From: Anisakis pegreffii | Taxonomy: Eukaryota; Nematoda; Chromadorea; Rhabditida; Anisakidae | Length of the DNA stretch: 64,000 nucleotides | Direction: 5' to 3' | NCBI GenBank assembly: GCA_035041965.1 | Contig: JAPYMA010000088.1 | Span: forward strand, 1-64,000 | Part shown: positions 1 to 12,800 of the stretch, piece by piece | Layout: each line of letters begins with the position of its first letter | Position numbering within the stretch: the stretch's first letter is position 1 | Made by a program: the position numbers and the translations under genes | The notes under the pieces: generated by a model | Told to the model about the DNA's origin: nothing | The model's database searches: none | Seen by the model: the letters and a program-made list of their open reading frames with translations, nothing else

Positions 1-90
1 TTCATATCATTATTATTGTTGTTATTATTATCATTATTATTGTTATTATTATTAGTGTTATTTTGTTGTTGTTAATGTCGTTGTCGTTGC
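1..90. repeat. ATT/TTG trinucleotide microsatellite
   Basis: The window opens inside an imperfect trinucleotide tract of ATT, TTG and GTC triplets that grades into TCGTTGCTG. It is low-complexity sequence with no sign of coding. Its left end lies outside the window. Confidence 0.8.
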
Positions 91-249
91 TGTCTTTTAG
101 TCCATTTCGGACTGATATTCTTCCACCTTGTAGCGTTTTTGGTACGGCTGGTCGGGTTCTCTTCTTCGTTGGGTTGTCGAATTCTGATGATGTCCCATAT
201 CCATCCCTGATAAGGTGAATGATTTCTGATTTTCGATTAGAACGATTTC

Positions 250-560
250 GAAACTGTACTATAACCTGGGGTGATTCTCAAATTGAACGAGGTTGATAAG
301 TGATTATACTGGCGGTGATTCTCAAAATATACGGAGTTGATAATTCAGTATACTGGCGGTGATTTTCCACGAACCTTTACGGGGTTAATGAATTATTATA
401 ATGGCGGTGGTATTCGAAATAGCATTTACGGGGTTAATGAGTGAATATATTGGCGGTGATTTTGAACGAACATATACGGGGTTGATGATTGAATACATTG
501 GCGGCAATTTTCTAAGAACGTTTACGGGGTTGATAATTGAATTTTGTGGCGGTGGTTTTC
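250..560 (+). repeat. 48-bp minisatellite, about 6-7 degenerate copies
   Basis: The anchor GGCGGT recurs at 311, 355, 403, 452, 500 and 548, a period of 44-49 bp. Each unit also carries a TTTACGGGGTTRATGA-like block and an ATTATATTGGCGG block. A degenerate unit is visible near 265, and isolated GGCGGTGG motifs follow to about 640. The units are diverged, so the array is not young. There is no coding sign. Confidence 0.8.
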
Positions 561-1039
561 AAGGAAAATAGGTATCAAAAATGAATAGGTGATCGTGAAT
601 AATAAGTACGGGCGGTGGTATTGCGGTGGCTTGCGGTGCTGATTGGTGAATGCGGGCCGCTGATAAGTCGATTATGTTGCCGATTCGTTGAATGTTGTTG
701 CCGAATGACCGATGATGTTGCCGAATTGAATATTGTTATGAAATCGTGAAATGAGGCGTCAATTGAATTCGATTGTGATGCTGATACGTTTAATTCGATT
801 GTAATATTGATTCGTTTGCGTGAACAAAAGCTGTAATTGATGGATAATTGAAGTGGAACTCGAATTGTGCTGATGAATATTGTTAATGAATTGATTCAAT
901 GGAAATTTGAATTCGTGATTTGAATTCAATTTGAGAATGATTATGATTTGAGATTAATTCAATCGATTTGCAATTGTGAATTCGAGTCAATTCGAGAATA
1001 ATTCGATTATGTTGATTCATTCGCGAGATTTGATGATAA

Positions 1040-1530
1040 TTTAAAGTTTTTTTGATGTGATGAAAAAACTATTCTATTTTTTGATTTGCTGACGATTTTT
1101 AAATTTTTTCAACGTGATGATGACGTTTTTTTATTTTTCATGTGATGACAATGATTTTTTATTTTTTATGTGATGACGATGTTTTTTTCATTTTTTGTGT
1201 GATGACGATGACTTTTTTATTTTTTATGTGGTGATGATTATTTTATTTTTTTGATGATGATTTTTTTAATTTTTCATGTGATGACGATGACTTTTTTATT
1301 TTTTGTGTGATGACGATGACATTTTATTTTTTATGTGGTGATGATTATTTTATTTTTTTGGTGATGACTTTTTTAATTTTTCATGTGATGACGATGACTT
1401 TTTTATTTTTTATGTGATGATGATGACTTTTTTATTTTTTATTTGATGATGACGATTTTTTAATTTTTTATGTGATGATTTTTTAATTTTATAATGTGAT
1501 GACGATGAATTTTTTTATTTTTTAAGTTTA
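1040..1530 (+). repeat. T-rich / GATGACGATGA minisatellite
   Basis: About a dozen imperfect units of roughly 30 bp alternate TGTGATGACGATGAC with a TTTTTTATTTTTT tract. A longer period of about 107 bp is also visible (ATGTGGTGATGATTATTTTA at about 1226 and 1333). The plus strand is almost devoid of C here. This is simple-sequence satellite DNA and no gene is apparent. Confidence 0.8.
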
Positions 1531-2049
1531 CGTTTATTTTTCGCTTAGTGATGAGTTTGGTATCAGGACGTAGAGAAGATTGAAAATTTCTTTGACTGAG
1601 CTTAATTCAGTCACTTTCGCTCTGATATCATTATGAGATGAATTTCATTTCGATGGTGACTTGGATTACTGATGGTGCTTTGATGATAAGAAGTTTCAGA
1701 ATGAATTTTGAATAGCGATCCAGGTGGTAATGATTTTAGTGATGACTATTGCTTTAGATGTATAATATTTTGATTGTTTTAATTCTGATGATGTGATGGC
1801 GATTTTTTCATTTATTGCTTTGAATGTTTTCACGTGTTATTCATCTTTTGGATGAAGTTTGAGTTGTGTAATATCGAGAAGGTAGAAAAGTCATGAGTTG
1901 AGATTTCGAAAAGAATCGGAAGGTGGTTGATGAATTGAGATTACAGTTGTAAGATACTGGAAAGTACAGTTGATGATATTACACAACTTCTCCATTTTAA
2001 AGTTTCATGTTTCTATATGTTATTGTTTCATGTTCAGTGTTACTAATAT

Positions 2050-2335
2050 TTGGCTGAAAAAATTTTAAAAAACAAAAAAATGATAAAAACAGAAAAATAA
2101 AAAATGAAAAAACAAAATAAAAAAATATAAATATAAATATAAAAAATATTTAAAAAATTAAAAAAATAAAAATAAAAAACAAAACAAAAAAATTAAAAAG
2201 TAACCGAAAAAACGAAAAAAATTGAAAAAAACAAAAAATAATAAAAAACAAAAAAACAGAAAAAAACGAAAAAAATAAAAAAGCAAGAAATAAAAAAAAT
2301 TAAAAAATTAAAAATCAAAAAACCGAAATCGCGTC
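2050..2335 (+). repeat. A-rich low-complexity tract
   Basis: About 285 bp are mostly A, interrupted by single T, C or G bases. The preceding array is T-rich on the same strand, so the two blocks are partly complementary. The base skew flips abruptly at about 2050. No function is assigned. Confidence 0.8.
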
Positions 2336-2389
2336 CTGATCATTTCATCCCATTTACAAATTTCTAACTTTATTCAGTTTCAGATCCGG

Positions 2390-2659
2390 ATGGACGAACG
2401 CTCGCGAGACAAGAAACAAAGAGGAGGATTCGAAGGAAACAGGCGAAGACTCGAAGGAAACAGACCAAACAGGAGAGGATTCGAAGGGACAGACAGACGG
2501 TTGCACGGATGGATCGCAAGAACGGATCAGCGATGCAATTCCAAAGGACTGAGAGCAGAAGCGAACAGGACCAGTCAAGAAATCGCTCAAGCGTACGACA
2601 GTGGCAAAAACTTTCGCAACAATTCTTCATTCATCAAGGTCGTTTTGGAGGTGAAATGA
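2390..2659 (+). other. 89-codon purine-rich ORF with internal repeats, uncertain coding
   Basis: This open frame starts at an ATG just after the A-rich tract. It contains about three imperfect copies of a 26-30 bp unit (GATTCGAAGGAAACAG), giving protein blocks such as GFEGNRRRLEGN and RRGFEGTDRR. The translation is basic and hydrophilic and I do not recognise it. No clear splice acceptor or domain supports it. A consensus-poor donor (AAG|GTCG) lies near 2639. It may be a short minisatellite that happens to stay open. Confidence 0.2.
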
Positions 2660-2699
2660 AATTATGTTTTAAATATTTTGCGATGGAATCCTAATTGTC

Positions 2700-5600
2700 G
2701 AACGAGCGATTCCGATGCTTTGCAGTCTTTCACTAAATTTTCGGATTACTTCAGTAATCATTTCGGATCCTCTTTAAAAGATAAATATTCATCTGAATGT
2801 TATACTTTCTTCGTTATTTTATTATGTTTTTCATTTCCAAACAAACGCAGACCTTGATTCGGAGTTGGTTTCGTGAAAGCGAATAGTGGTTAAGTGTGAA
2901 TCGAAGTTAAACCGCTGTATGGATTAGACCACAGCAAAGGACTGCTTCAATTTATATGCAACTGTGGTGTATCGTTTCAGTGTGAAGAATTTTGGTTGTG
3001 ATTATGTGAATCTTCATTATGATAGCTCGCCATTCATGTAATTATATCATTAGCAATAATAGTTGTGATATCTCCTTAGAGAAAAATTTCATAGCCTCGA
3101 TACGTTTTTATTTGAGGTGTTCAGATAATCACAGACGTCTTTTTTAATCGAATCTCACTCAATCTTCGAACGAACCGAAGATCCCCGTGCAGTTTCAGAT
3201 CACTGAATAATATTACAATTTGGCGCTCCCCAACAGTTCTCGGGTTGTATATCCAGCCTTTTATGTTTTCAGGTGTTTCTTGGACTGTCTTGAAGTTTTG
3301 TTTTATTTAATACAGTTCTATTTTATTGCATACCAGTTGATTGGCCGACTTCATACATATCCAGGGTCATTGATTGCAGAGGAATCTGGAGTTCGAAAAA
3401 AGTGGTTAACTTTACTGTTCAATTTCTTTTATTCACAAATGAATAAACGTCATGTGTTCGTTGACCGGCCATTTCCACATGTAATGTGGAATGTCGGTCA
3501 TTACGTTGGTTCACTTTAATTTTATATTTTGCATATCAATCAGTGATTTCTTCACATGTTTTCTTTGCTTTTTAACAGGTTTTGTTCGTTTGCTTTTTCG
3601 AATGGTCTTCAACTCTTTCACAATTCAATTTAACTCGTCAAAAAGAGCATAGGAATGCCCTGATTAGTTTGTTGTTAAAACAGTGGATTCGTTACGAAAC
3701 GATTGCTGAGATGAGAGCGAATTTCGAAAGAGTTCCAAAAAAAAAACGTGAATGCAAATTTGAGAGTGAGATGGCAATTAGTATTTGAAGTGTTTTATTA
3801 GGACGCATAAAATAATTTCAGAGTTGAACTCAAAAAAAATAATGTGCCCAATTGATATTTATTCGGTCGGTGATGAGAGTATAAAAATAGAATATCCATA
3901 TACATCACAACGGCTGTTGAACAGCTTCTCAAAATGCGATTTCTTATTGACTAAGCGAAAAAAAAGTTTATTCTCATTCACCTTTCAGTTGATGGCTTCA
4001 TAATGACGATGCATGTTCGAGTGGACTATTGAATGGCAGATGCAAGCGAACACGTAAATTTTTCATGTATCGTAAAATGAATAATTTTCGCAAATTGATT
4101 GTAACACTTATAATGATATAAAATTAATTTCCGTAAATTAATCATAACATTTATAATCCTATAGAATTAATTTTCAAAGTTTTTCCTTACATAAAAATTA
4201 GAAGAAAGTTTCCTTTCAGAAAATTCAGACTTTGTCCTTCCCAGAAATTGATCAGAATCTGACACACTGCTTCGTGATGCCTTAAGAGCACCGTTCGAAT
4301 GATTGTAGTATTGGACAGTCGGAGATGGTATTTTTATTGTGTGCTAACTGTTGCAGAGCGTTTCGTTCGTAATTAGTGCGCATTTTCGTCATCTCAACCG
4401 CTTGTTCAGTGCACAAATTTCTTTGTTCGTCCTAATCAAGGAGTTTCAAAAGAGTAAAAACGTTCACCTCTCGTGATTTCTCCAAAGTGAATTTCTTTTT
4501 TCTCTCATACAGTTTTGTCAATTTATATTACTGACGTGTTTTTGTGCGCTAACAATTCGTCGCGCATATTTGCCGATTTTGATTTGTAACATTCGTTCGC
4601 AAATGCAGTTAATGCAAAATTAACTTGAACTATTTAAAAAGCAGCTTGTTCCATAACTTCATTTCTGCTTCAATCGAATCGAGGCAATTTCCTTGATATG
4701 TGCTGATTTTCAATTGAATTCTCGCTAATTTGTTTTGATGTGTTAACTTGCATCGGCCATCTGATGCTCGCATTCAATGGCTCTCAACTGTGCGTTTAAC
4801 TTGAAGTATGAGATGACTAATAAATAGATATTAAACTCTGTAAGATACGTTTTAGATCAGGTTTAAACAAAGCTTGATGCTAACTTCTGTTTCAGATTTC
4901 CTGCTTCGCGGATACTTGAATAGTTGATGACTGAGGTTATGTGTTGGGAAGTTTAATTTTTTTGTTTGCTTTTGAATTAGCATCCCGTTCATTGGGAATT
5001 GAAAGGTCAAAAGAACTGGTATTTTGTTGCAAGAATGGGCATGAGTTGCTGTGATTAACGGCAGCGAATCGTAAGTAAAATTTATGAATTTCTTTCAAAC
5101 GAAGACTATTCGTCATTTCTCAAGTGCAAGTGCTTTCTCAACAAATTTGTTACCCGTCGTTTTTTTCGACTAACCTTTGATGCCTTACTCCCACTTTTAA
5201 ATTCCTCATATATCACTTCAACCCTCAACGATATCCAAAACCATCAACTTCGTGAAGAATTTCCGGGGAGATTAACATGATCTCAGATTTATGCTTACAA
5301 TTTACATCATTGCTTGATTTCGTTCAGATTGCTGACATTTTTAGTTGTGCTTTTTCACACCAACAAAAATAAGTGAAAAGAATAAAAGATGATTTCGGAT
5401 GCGTCGTTCTTCAATTTCCTCTCACTTGAACGTTCGCAAACTCAAATTCTCGTTTAGCTTCCGTCTGTCTCAAAGGCGAACAACGCATCTTCTTATTCAC
5501 CGTCAGAGTTACAGCTGAATTCATCATTGTTTCGATTATCATCCTTTTTCGTTTTTCATACGCTTATCTTCAGATGATGCTTTTTCTTCGAGATATTTCA

Positions 5601-7435
5601 ATTTCTTTTGCACTTTACATCTTCAGATTTTCCGCCACTCTAACTGCTTGAGGTGTTCCCTTTCTCCAGTCTTCGTTTTGATGTCCAACAGCGTCATCGA
5701 TGAATTTCGCGTTCACAATGAAGTTGTCTTTCAGTCGTCTTATCGATGACAATAATGTCACTTCAACCAAACTATTATAATCTCAACATCTAGTTGAATT
5801 TCAGAATCCCATTGGGAAAAGTAATGTCACTCAGATAATTTTTAATGAAAAAATTCCCATTCGAGTGCGTCAAATACGCGCAGAGTCTTTTTCGTTAGTG
5901 TTAATAGTATTGAGCAGTTTAGTTGTGTAATTGAACGAAATGATAAATCACAAATGAATTTCATCCGTCATTGTAAACACTGCAACATTTGCCTGCAAAA
6001 ATTCACAAATATTATTAATAAAGGTGGTTGCTCGCGTTTCCTTGTTTGGTTGTAAGCGTTTGCTTTTCTTTAATACTTCAATATATTGGGCACAATTTGT
6101 TGATGCGCTCAATTGCTTGAAATCTTCGACGTTTGACAACAGAGCACACGAGAGGATTTCGTTTATTTGGCTACATCCAATCGACCCAGGTAAGTGATCG
6201 ACCGAATCTTTGCTATAGTTATCATATGATTTGAATTTCTTTTGTCCTCAACTCTACTCAATTTGCAAGACGCGTTGGAGAAAAGCGATCAATTTCATTA
6301 AGTGGTTTTTGCACCGTTCAATCCTCAAGCACTTTAGTAGAAGCAGTCGGTTTTGCCAAGTTCTAAAATCATGCCATATTAAATCGAAACTAATTTGAAA
6401 ATCACATTCTGAGGCCATTAACTTTCGCATAATCCATGTCAAAAGCTCTTGTAATTTTCATCATTAAAGCTCAATCTACAGCGTCGTTGCAGTTGTTTGT
6501 TAAAGCTACGGACGTCATAAATATCGCCTGTAGTCATAATCGTCAAATAAACGAAACACAAAATGTGTTTTCACATCCGTTCACATAAGTCATCATCGCT
6601 ATTAGTATTACTTCGAAATGTTTGGTATATTTAGCGAATGATTCGAATCATAAGTTGATCGCAGACGTCATAAAGATTAATGTATCACAAAAACTGTGAC
6701 AAGAAATTTTAACGATTTCTTGCATTTTCATTTCAGTTTGGATATGTCATTTGCGGTAGTTAAACTGTGTTTAAACAGCTTGAACATTTCAAATTGATAA
6801 TTCGAATGGAATGGAAGAATTTTGATGTGATGCAATCAACTTCGTCCTGCGGAGTGGCCGTGCGTACTTTAATTCCACCTCATTATCGAGGAACAAGTGT
6901 TTTTAGCATGATTGAATAATTTCCAAGAGACTAAATTGATCACACTTTTTGACATCATAAATATTCATCATCCTAATCGAGCATCTTCAGCTGTCGCTCA
7001 CTCCAAAAGTGTTTCCTCAATACCAGTAATAACTGCAGTAACGTTTTCACTAAATGTTTTTTCAGTGCTTTCCAGCTTTTCACCGATCCAAAAGCACCCT
7101 AAAAGAGTGAAAAACCTCTGCGATAGGACGATGTAAACATGTTTGGTGAGTTTCGAAGAGGAACAGTCATCATATGCAGCACCATTGAATCAGCGCGTTC
7201 ATTTCACAATACTCTCAAATCTATTACCTTGTATTAGACTTGATGAGGTGCACTTGACACACAGAGCATTTCTCCAATGTGGTTGCGCATTAAATACGTA
7301 TTACTTCTTTGTAATCATCTATGAGTGGATGAATGTCGCTCAAGGGAGTGCATGTATTAGTATTACTTACAATCAGTCGATCTTTTTTTACGACTTCCTA
7401 TCAGATCTTTTATAAATATTTTCTCATGTTATCAA
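2700..7435. other. No recognisable gene
   Basis: This is AT-rich sequence with only short open frames (up to about 100 codons). Their translations look like random AT-rich products, rich in F, L, I, K and N. I found no domain, tRNA, rRNA or long repeat. Confidence 0.5.
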
Positions 7436-7439
7436 ACGG

Positions 7440-7920
7440 GATGCAAGATTCCATGATTAAAGAACGTGCAGATATGCAGGAAAAGCTGGAAGAAGCTAAG
7501 TAGTGGGAGGCGAAATGATGAGTGAATTTTCGGGTCTATTTTTGTCAATAACTTCAGTACTGTTTAGACTGAGAGCATGCATGGTGCAGTTGCACGAGTA
7601 TTTGGTAGACACCAGGCGGATGTCGGATCCAAATTAGGCTCGTGTCCTCTCGGCGTTTTATGATTTTTTTAGCAGATTTCTTGGTCTCTTATGCAATCAG
7701 TTGGATTGCAACATTCCATGATTTATGTACGTCTTGTTGCGGGAGTAGAGTGAATACTGGAAGTAGAAGTTAAATAGCGGGAGATGACGACAAAATTTTT
7801 GGGGTTAAATTATGTCGGCAACTTAAGCATCTAATAGAAGGAGAACGCCAATGGCGCAGTGGAATGCATCTCTGGTGGATCATTCACGATAGCGAATTCC
7901 ATTGCTATTTCGCGGACATT
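7440..7920 (+). repeat. Two tandem copies of a ~265-bp tRNA-like (SINE-like) repeat
   Basis: Sequence from about 7443 (GCAAGATTCCATGATTAAAG) recurs, diverged, from about 7708 (GCAACATTCCATGATTTATG). Similarity continues through GGAAGAAG, GGGTCTATTTTTGTC and ACTTCAG blocks to a tRNA-like segment. In copy 2 the segment TGGCGCAGTGG at about 7852 resembles a pol III A box. A weak B-box-like GCGAATTCC lies about 40 bp downstream. Copy 1 has TGGTGCAGTTGC in the same place. A tRNA-derived SINE is the best guess, but no 3' tail or target duplication is clear. Confidence 0.4.
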
Positions 7921-8049
7921 TTACGCTCGTTCGTCTCGTCTGCCGCATTTTCGTTACTTCGTCACTTTGCTGCTCATGAATAAACACGAGATGTTCCGTG
8001 TTTCATTAGCGTAATAAAGATGTGTTCAATTTCCCTTACATGTGTTCCC

Positions 8050-9340
8050 TCATAATTTGCTTTATATCGTATCCAATAGCATTCAAAATAAGTGAAACGA
8101 TTTCGTGTATGCAACCAATGATCAACTCGGTGAGAATTACTCTTGTTGAGGGTAAGTACGCACGGTGGGTCAGGGAATCCCCGGCACCTAAGTAGATGCT
8201 CGAAGACACTACTCAGATACGCATGCCCTATATCCAACCAAATCGGCATCACTCCCAGACCGTCACTTCCGTACCAAAAGCGAAGAAAGGATGATAGCGA
8301 CACCCAGCATGTAAAGGATACCACCAGCATATTGTGAAGTCTTGTGAAATAGCTCGACGAATCTCCGAAGCTCTCGATAGGCGTATGAGCGCCTATCGAG
8401 AGCTTCGGTGATTCGTCAAGCTATAGCTATTTCGCGACTTGTAACTATTACTATAGCTATTTCGCGATTCGTCGAGCTATTCCGCATGAGTGTCCATCGC
8501 ACATTTCAAAACCTAGCTCCGCTTGTTATCATTTTGACAGATTGGGAACACCACATATATCATGAATCCTTGCAAATTGAAGTGACCATTGGCAACATTC
8601 CTCACACTACAACGACTTTAGTCCAACCGCTACCAAAATACACTTCAACGGACATCTCCGAATCACCCCTCCAGCAGCTCATTTAGAGACCTACTGCTAC
8701 GCTCATAAGGCTTTTCGTACTCTACGATATCGGAACTCAAATTTCTCACCCCACATCGAACATCCCAATACACATTATCTATGCTACATGGCACTTCCCC
8801 ATCCCTATTTGTATTTCATCAAGTAAGATGCGTGCGTTCAGAAACGGCCAAGTTTGCGATCCTATTTCTCATTTCGGGGCACAACTCAGCTTTTGAATTT
8901 TGGAACACACAAAGAAGCCAGACCCTCCTCCTTTCTGCTTGCACGAAGTTTACTCAATCCCAGGCTTCCGCTAGCGCAGTTCTGTGGGGCTGATGTTAGA
9001 GAAAGTTCTTCCTAACTTAAATCAGTTTGAGCTTCGCGAATTCTCATAGATCAGCCTCATGATTCGGTGACTACTTATTCTGTAAATCTCCAATCTCAAT
9101 CAAAGTCCCAACAGTCTGCCTTAAAGCTACTCACGACTACATTCTTGCCAATGCTTAGAACATTCATAATAACACAAATACAGTCAAATTTACAAGCAAA
9201 ATAATTGACCACAAACGCAATAGACGAAAACAAAAAGTGATCACTGATCACCACTCAATTTTATTCCATTTTCCCTAGGTTCGAATAATGGAAGATGTGG
9301 TCATTCGACCACGGCTCATTTATTAGTGCCCTAATTTGAA
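8050..9340 (+). repeat. Dispersed repeat family, copy 1
   Basis: This stretch aligns patchily with 10600-12800 on the same strand. Shared blocks include AACCAATGATCAACTCGGTG, GCACGGTGGGTC, GACACTACTCAG, GCATGCC, AAATCGGC, TTGGGAACACC, AGACCTACTGC and CATGATTCGGTGA. Near the right end are the quasi-palindrome GTGATCACTGATCAC (about 9238) followed by ACTCAATTTTAT. The shared order shows two insertions of one element or an old segmental duplication. I see no protein coded in it. It carries an extra foldback insertion (8345-8435) absent from copy 2. Confidence 0.65.
8342..8421. repeat. Long near-perfect foldback palindrome
   Basis: Bases 8365-8383 and 8390-8408 are a perfect 19-bp inverted repeat around a 6-nt loop. 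After one mismatch the arms extend 8 bp more (GACGAATC / GATTCGTC), then a further AGCT / AGCT. Downstream, TATAGCTATTTCGCGA recurs as a short direct repeat up to about 8480. Copy 2 of the surrounding repeat lacks this block, so it looks inserted. Confidence 0.85.
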
Positions 9341-10599
9341 AACGACACTAAACGAAACATCTGTACATAAAATATAAAGCATAAACAAAATTCTGAATAA
9401 ATCATAAAATAACATAAACATACCAAGCTCATTGAAGCAAATTAACTAAGGAGTCAATTTCAGCACCAATCAAGGGCAAAATAAACTCAAAGTAAAACAG
9501 GTGAAGTCATGCTGGACTCAGGTTGGGATCAGGCTCTGGGTAACTCATTTAAGCGATGTCAATGTTGAATCAGACCCAAGCTAACTCCTTTCAAGTCTTC
9601 TGCAATTCACTTCTTCTCAGAATCCATCACGATGAATTCAATTTGTCGTGAGCTATAGAAAGTAGAGTTACCTAGTTTCTACACTGATTCATGGTATGTC
9701 AACTGAATCAACTCATAGTGAGTCAACTTCAAGTTCAATCAAGCTTAAGCTAAGTGAGAATCGATTCAGGTTTTTGTCATCTTGAACTTATTTGGATATC
9801 ACATCACGATGAATACGAAATTATAATAATGTTTAAAACTAACCATCATAACACGAACAGAAACTCAGAATCAGGCCAATCCATAACGAAGATAAAGGCA
9901 GCGAAATTTATGTAAAGTCAAGTCTCGTTCAGTGAAGGCGAATTCAAAGCTCAATCTGGGATCAAGTTGGTTCGAATACCAATCAAGATGAAGTCGGGTT
10001 GGATTCTAAGATGTATCAGAATCAAACGGGAATCAGCTACTTTTTCAAACTCACTCGCAAATTTTGCTACCTCGATTATGAAGGAATTAACAGAAGATTC
10101 CACTGTCTGCTCTGTATCATCCAAACCTCAAAGCCATCATTTGAGTGCTCACGATGATAAAGCTTTAAGAAATTCTCAGGACTTTAATTCGGCACTGGTT
10201 CTTCGTAAGTACATCATTTTGAGACTATAATTCTGCCGGTTCTGAGCCTGGAAAAACTTGACCTACCAGCCTGGAAAGAAGTCGAGCTTCCATACATGCG
10301 CTGAACTGCATATGCCTAGATTAACCTCAAGCTGGGAGTTATGCTCTCGATCATGGTCAGTCTTTTGAAGGCACAAGTGATATGCTTCACATCTGGTGTA
10401 AATTATTCACTGAATCGGATAAATTGTTTAATCTGGAGAAATTTTGAAATGTTATCGAGTTATTTCACTAGCATCAGCGAGAGAAAATGATTACACTGGC
10501 AATGGAGATGAAGATAATGTCGAAGAAGTTGTATGAATGCAGTATGAACGTGACACATAGATAAGCTTCGGCGAGTAACCACAAACACCCGAGAGCTTT

Positions 10600-12800
10600 C
10601 CCCTTATAATGCATTCAATAACATTCAAACTAAGTGAAATGATTTCATGCATGTAGCCAATGATCAACCCGATGAAATTCCCCCCTGTTAAGGGAAAGAG
10701 CGCACGGTGGGTCCGGGAACCCCCGTTACCTGAGCAAATGCACGAAGGCACTACTCAGGCCAACTTACGCGCATGCCTTATCCCCGGTCAAATCGGCGCC
10801 TTTCCCGGGCCGGGAACGCCCGTAATATGTTTCGGAGAATGAATGCCAGCGACACTCGGGTTCATGTCGCTGGCATATTTTTAAGTTTTTCTCCCCGATT
10901 CGCCGAGACTGCCGGTAGGCGGGGAACGCCTGTCGCATTTACCTAAACCTAGCCCCTCTTGTTGGCAGCTCGACGGGTTGGGAACACCCACGCGAACGAA
11001 ATATGCATTTTTAAGATGACCATTGGCTACATACAATCAATCATATTCACATTAGTCCGACTGCTGTCAAATCACACTACGAGGGAGAATGTCTACGAGT
11101 CACTTCTATAGCGACTCGGCTCTTCAGGATGAGCGGTCCAGGCGAACTTTCCAGACCTACTGCCACACCCATAAAACAGTTCATACCCTACGGTATTGAA
11201 ACTCAAATTTTAACCTAACATGCCAGTGTACCCATTATCCACGCTTCATGCTTTCCCACCCACCACTTTTGAACAATTCTCGTATCACATTGTGCCTTGA
11301 AAAATGACACAGCTCGTAAGCCTATCTCTCGGCTTGGAGGTCACCTAGGTTTCTGCAGTTCGCAACACAAACAGAAGTCTAATCTCCATTCCTGCTCTAA
11401 GCCTGAGTTCCACCCAAACTCAAAGGTGACCGAACTAAAGTCACTCAAATTGTGTACGTTTGTTGAACCAATGTCAAAGGAAGAGTCTTTGTGAACTCAA
11501 TCCAGCTTTACCTTTGCGGACACTCACTAGTTAGCTTCATGATTCAGTGAGTGGCTATTTTTTGAATCAGTAACCTTTGATTGAGTCATGTTAATTTAGA
11601 ACTAGTCATATCAACTGCTTCAAACTATCAAACTAATACTTGCATCAAACTAATATCAGAATCTCTAACCTATGCCATTCCAGCAAAAGCCTCAAACTAA
11701 CTGCTATGTGCAGCTGCACTTAATATAAGCCCAAGAAGTAGAGTCCAGCGTATTAATAAAGTATACAGTCCACGATGGATGGAATGGGGGAGGGGGCGAC
11801 GCCATTTGAAAAAAATTAATTTCATTCTGACTGGGTGGGATGGGATGTCAGACAGTTTCATCAAGTCCAAGTCCGTACCTCTGGCTCAGGAGATAAGCGG
11901 GTAATGACGTGCCGCATCTCTCCCTCGCCCTACCCAAAGCAAAAAAAGAGCATATACATGAATTCTCAAAAAATGCAATTGTATCGCATCAACAATGAAA
12001 AAGAATGAACAAATCATAATCACAAGAATCATAACATCAACGAACAAATTATAACATCAATGAACGATAATAATCATGACAATCACAACAGTAATGAATG
12101 CATATGCATCAATGCAAATCAATGAAAATGAAGTTTAATCTATGATATCCAACCATACCTCTTTTTAAAATGATTCGTTTCATACTAAACGAATGTTTTA
12201 ATACGAATTTTTGATATATGAAAACCAAAGTCTTTCGCCCTGAGGAGCGAAGTTTAGATTGCTCCAAGCGTACTCTTGAACTTTAAAATATAACGTATTC
12301 CTTCTGAGTCCCCCACTAGGCACGTGAGTACGTGACAATATGGTACAAAACAACAGCATAATATAGTGGATGGTAAATGTCATTACTATAACACGATAAC
12401 TGTTCATAACATTAATAAAAGCATCGAACATTCCCTAAAAAATCCCCCACATTGTCTTCGTGGCATCGCGTAATGCCAGCATGTACATTACGGCAGTTAA
12501 CGAGTTATTATAAATTAAAAGATACAACAAAGCACAATAATACAATGGAACTTGTCATGTACTCATCTTAAAACTGAATAAAACAAAAGCGACAAAATAT
12601 TCATGAATTGAAAACATCCACATCAGTGCATATTAACAAATACCGATGAATAAAATAATCAATCAAAAAAAATGTTAAAAAAGTGGTCACTGACCACAAC
12701 TCAATTTTATATCATTTTCTCCAAATCAGAATGAATAGAAATTGATATTGAAAAATGTATTCTCTCAACCACGAAATATTTGTTGAGGCCCTAGAATGAT
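10600..12800 (+). repeat. Dispersed repeat family, copy 2, with internal extra sequence
   Basis: This is the same-strand counterpart of 8050-9340. It is more GC-rich and carries a recurring GGGAACNCC motif (10716, about 10812, 10922, 10979). A 12-bp perfect stem (ATGCCAGCGACA / TGTCGCTGGCAT, 10843-10854 with 10865-10876) has a 10-nt loop. Its right-end landmark GTGGTCACTGACCAC (about 12690) plus CTCAATTTTAT matches copy 1. About 1 kb between roughly 11700 and 12680 has no counterpart in copy 1 and may be a nested insertion. No transposase or reverse transcriptase reading frame is visible. Confidence 0.6.
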
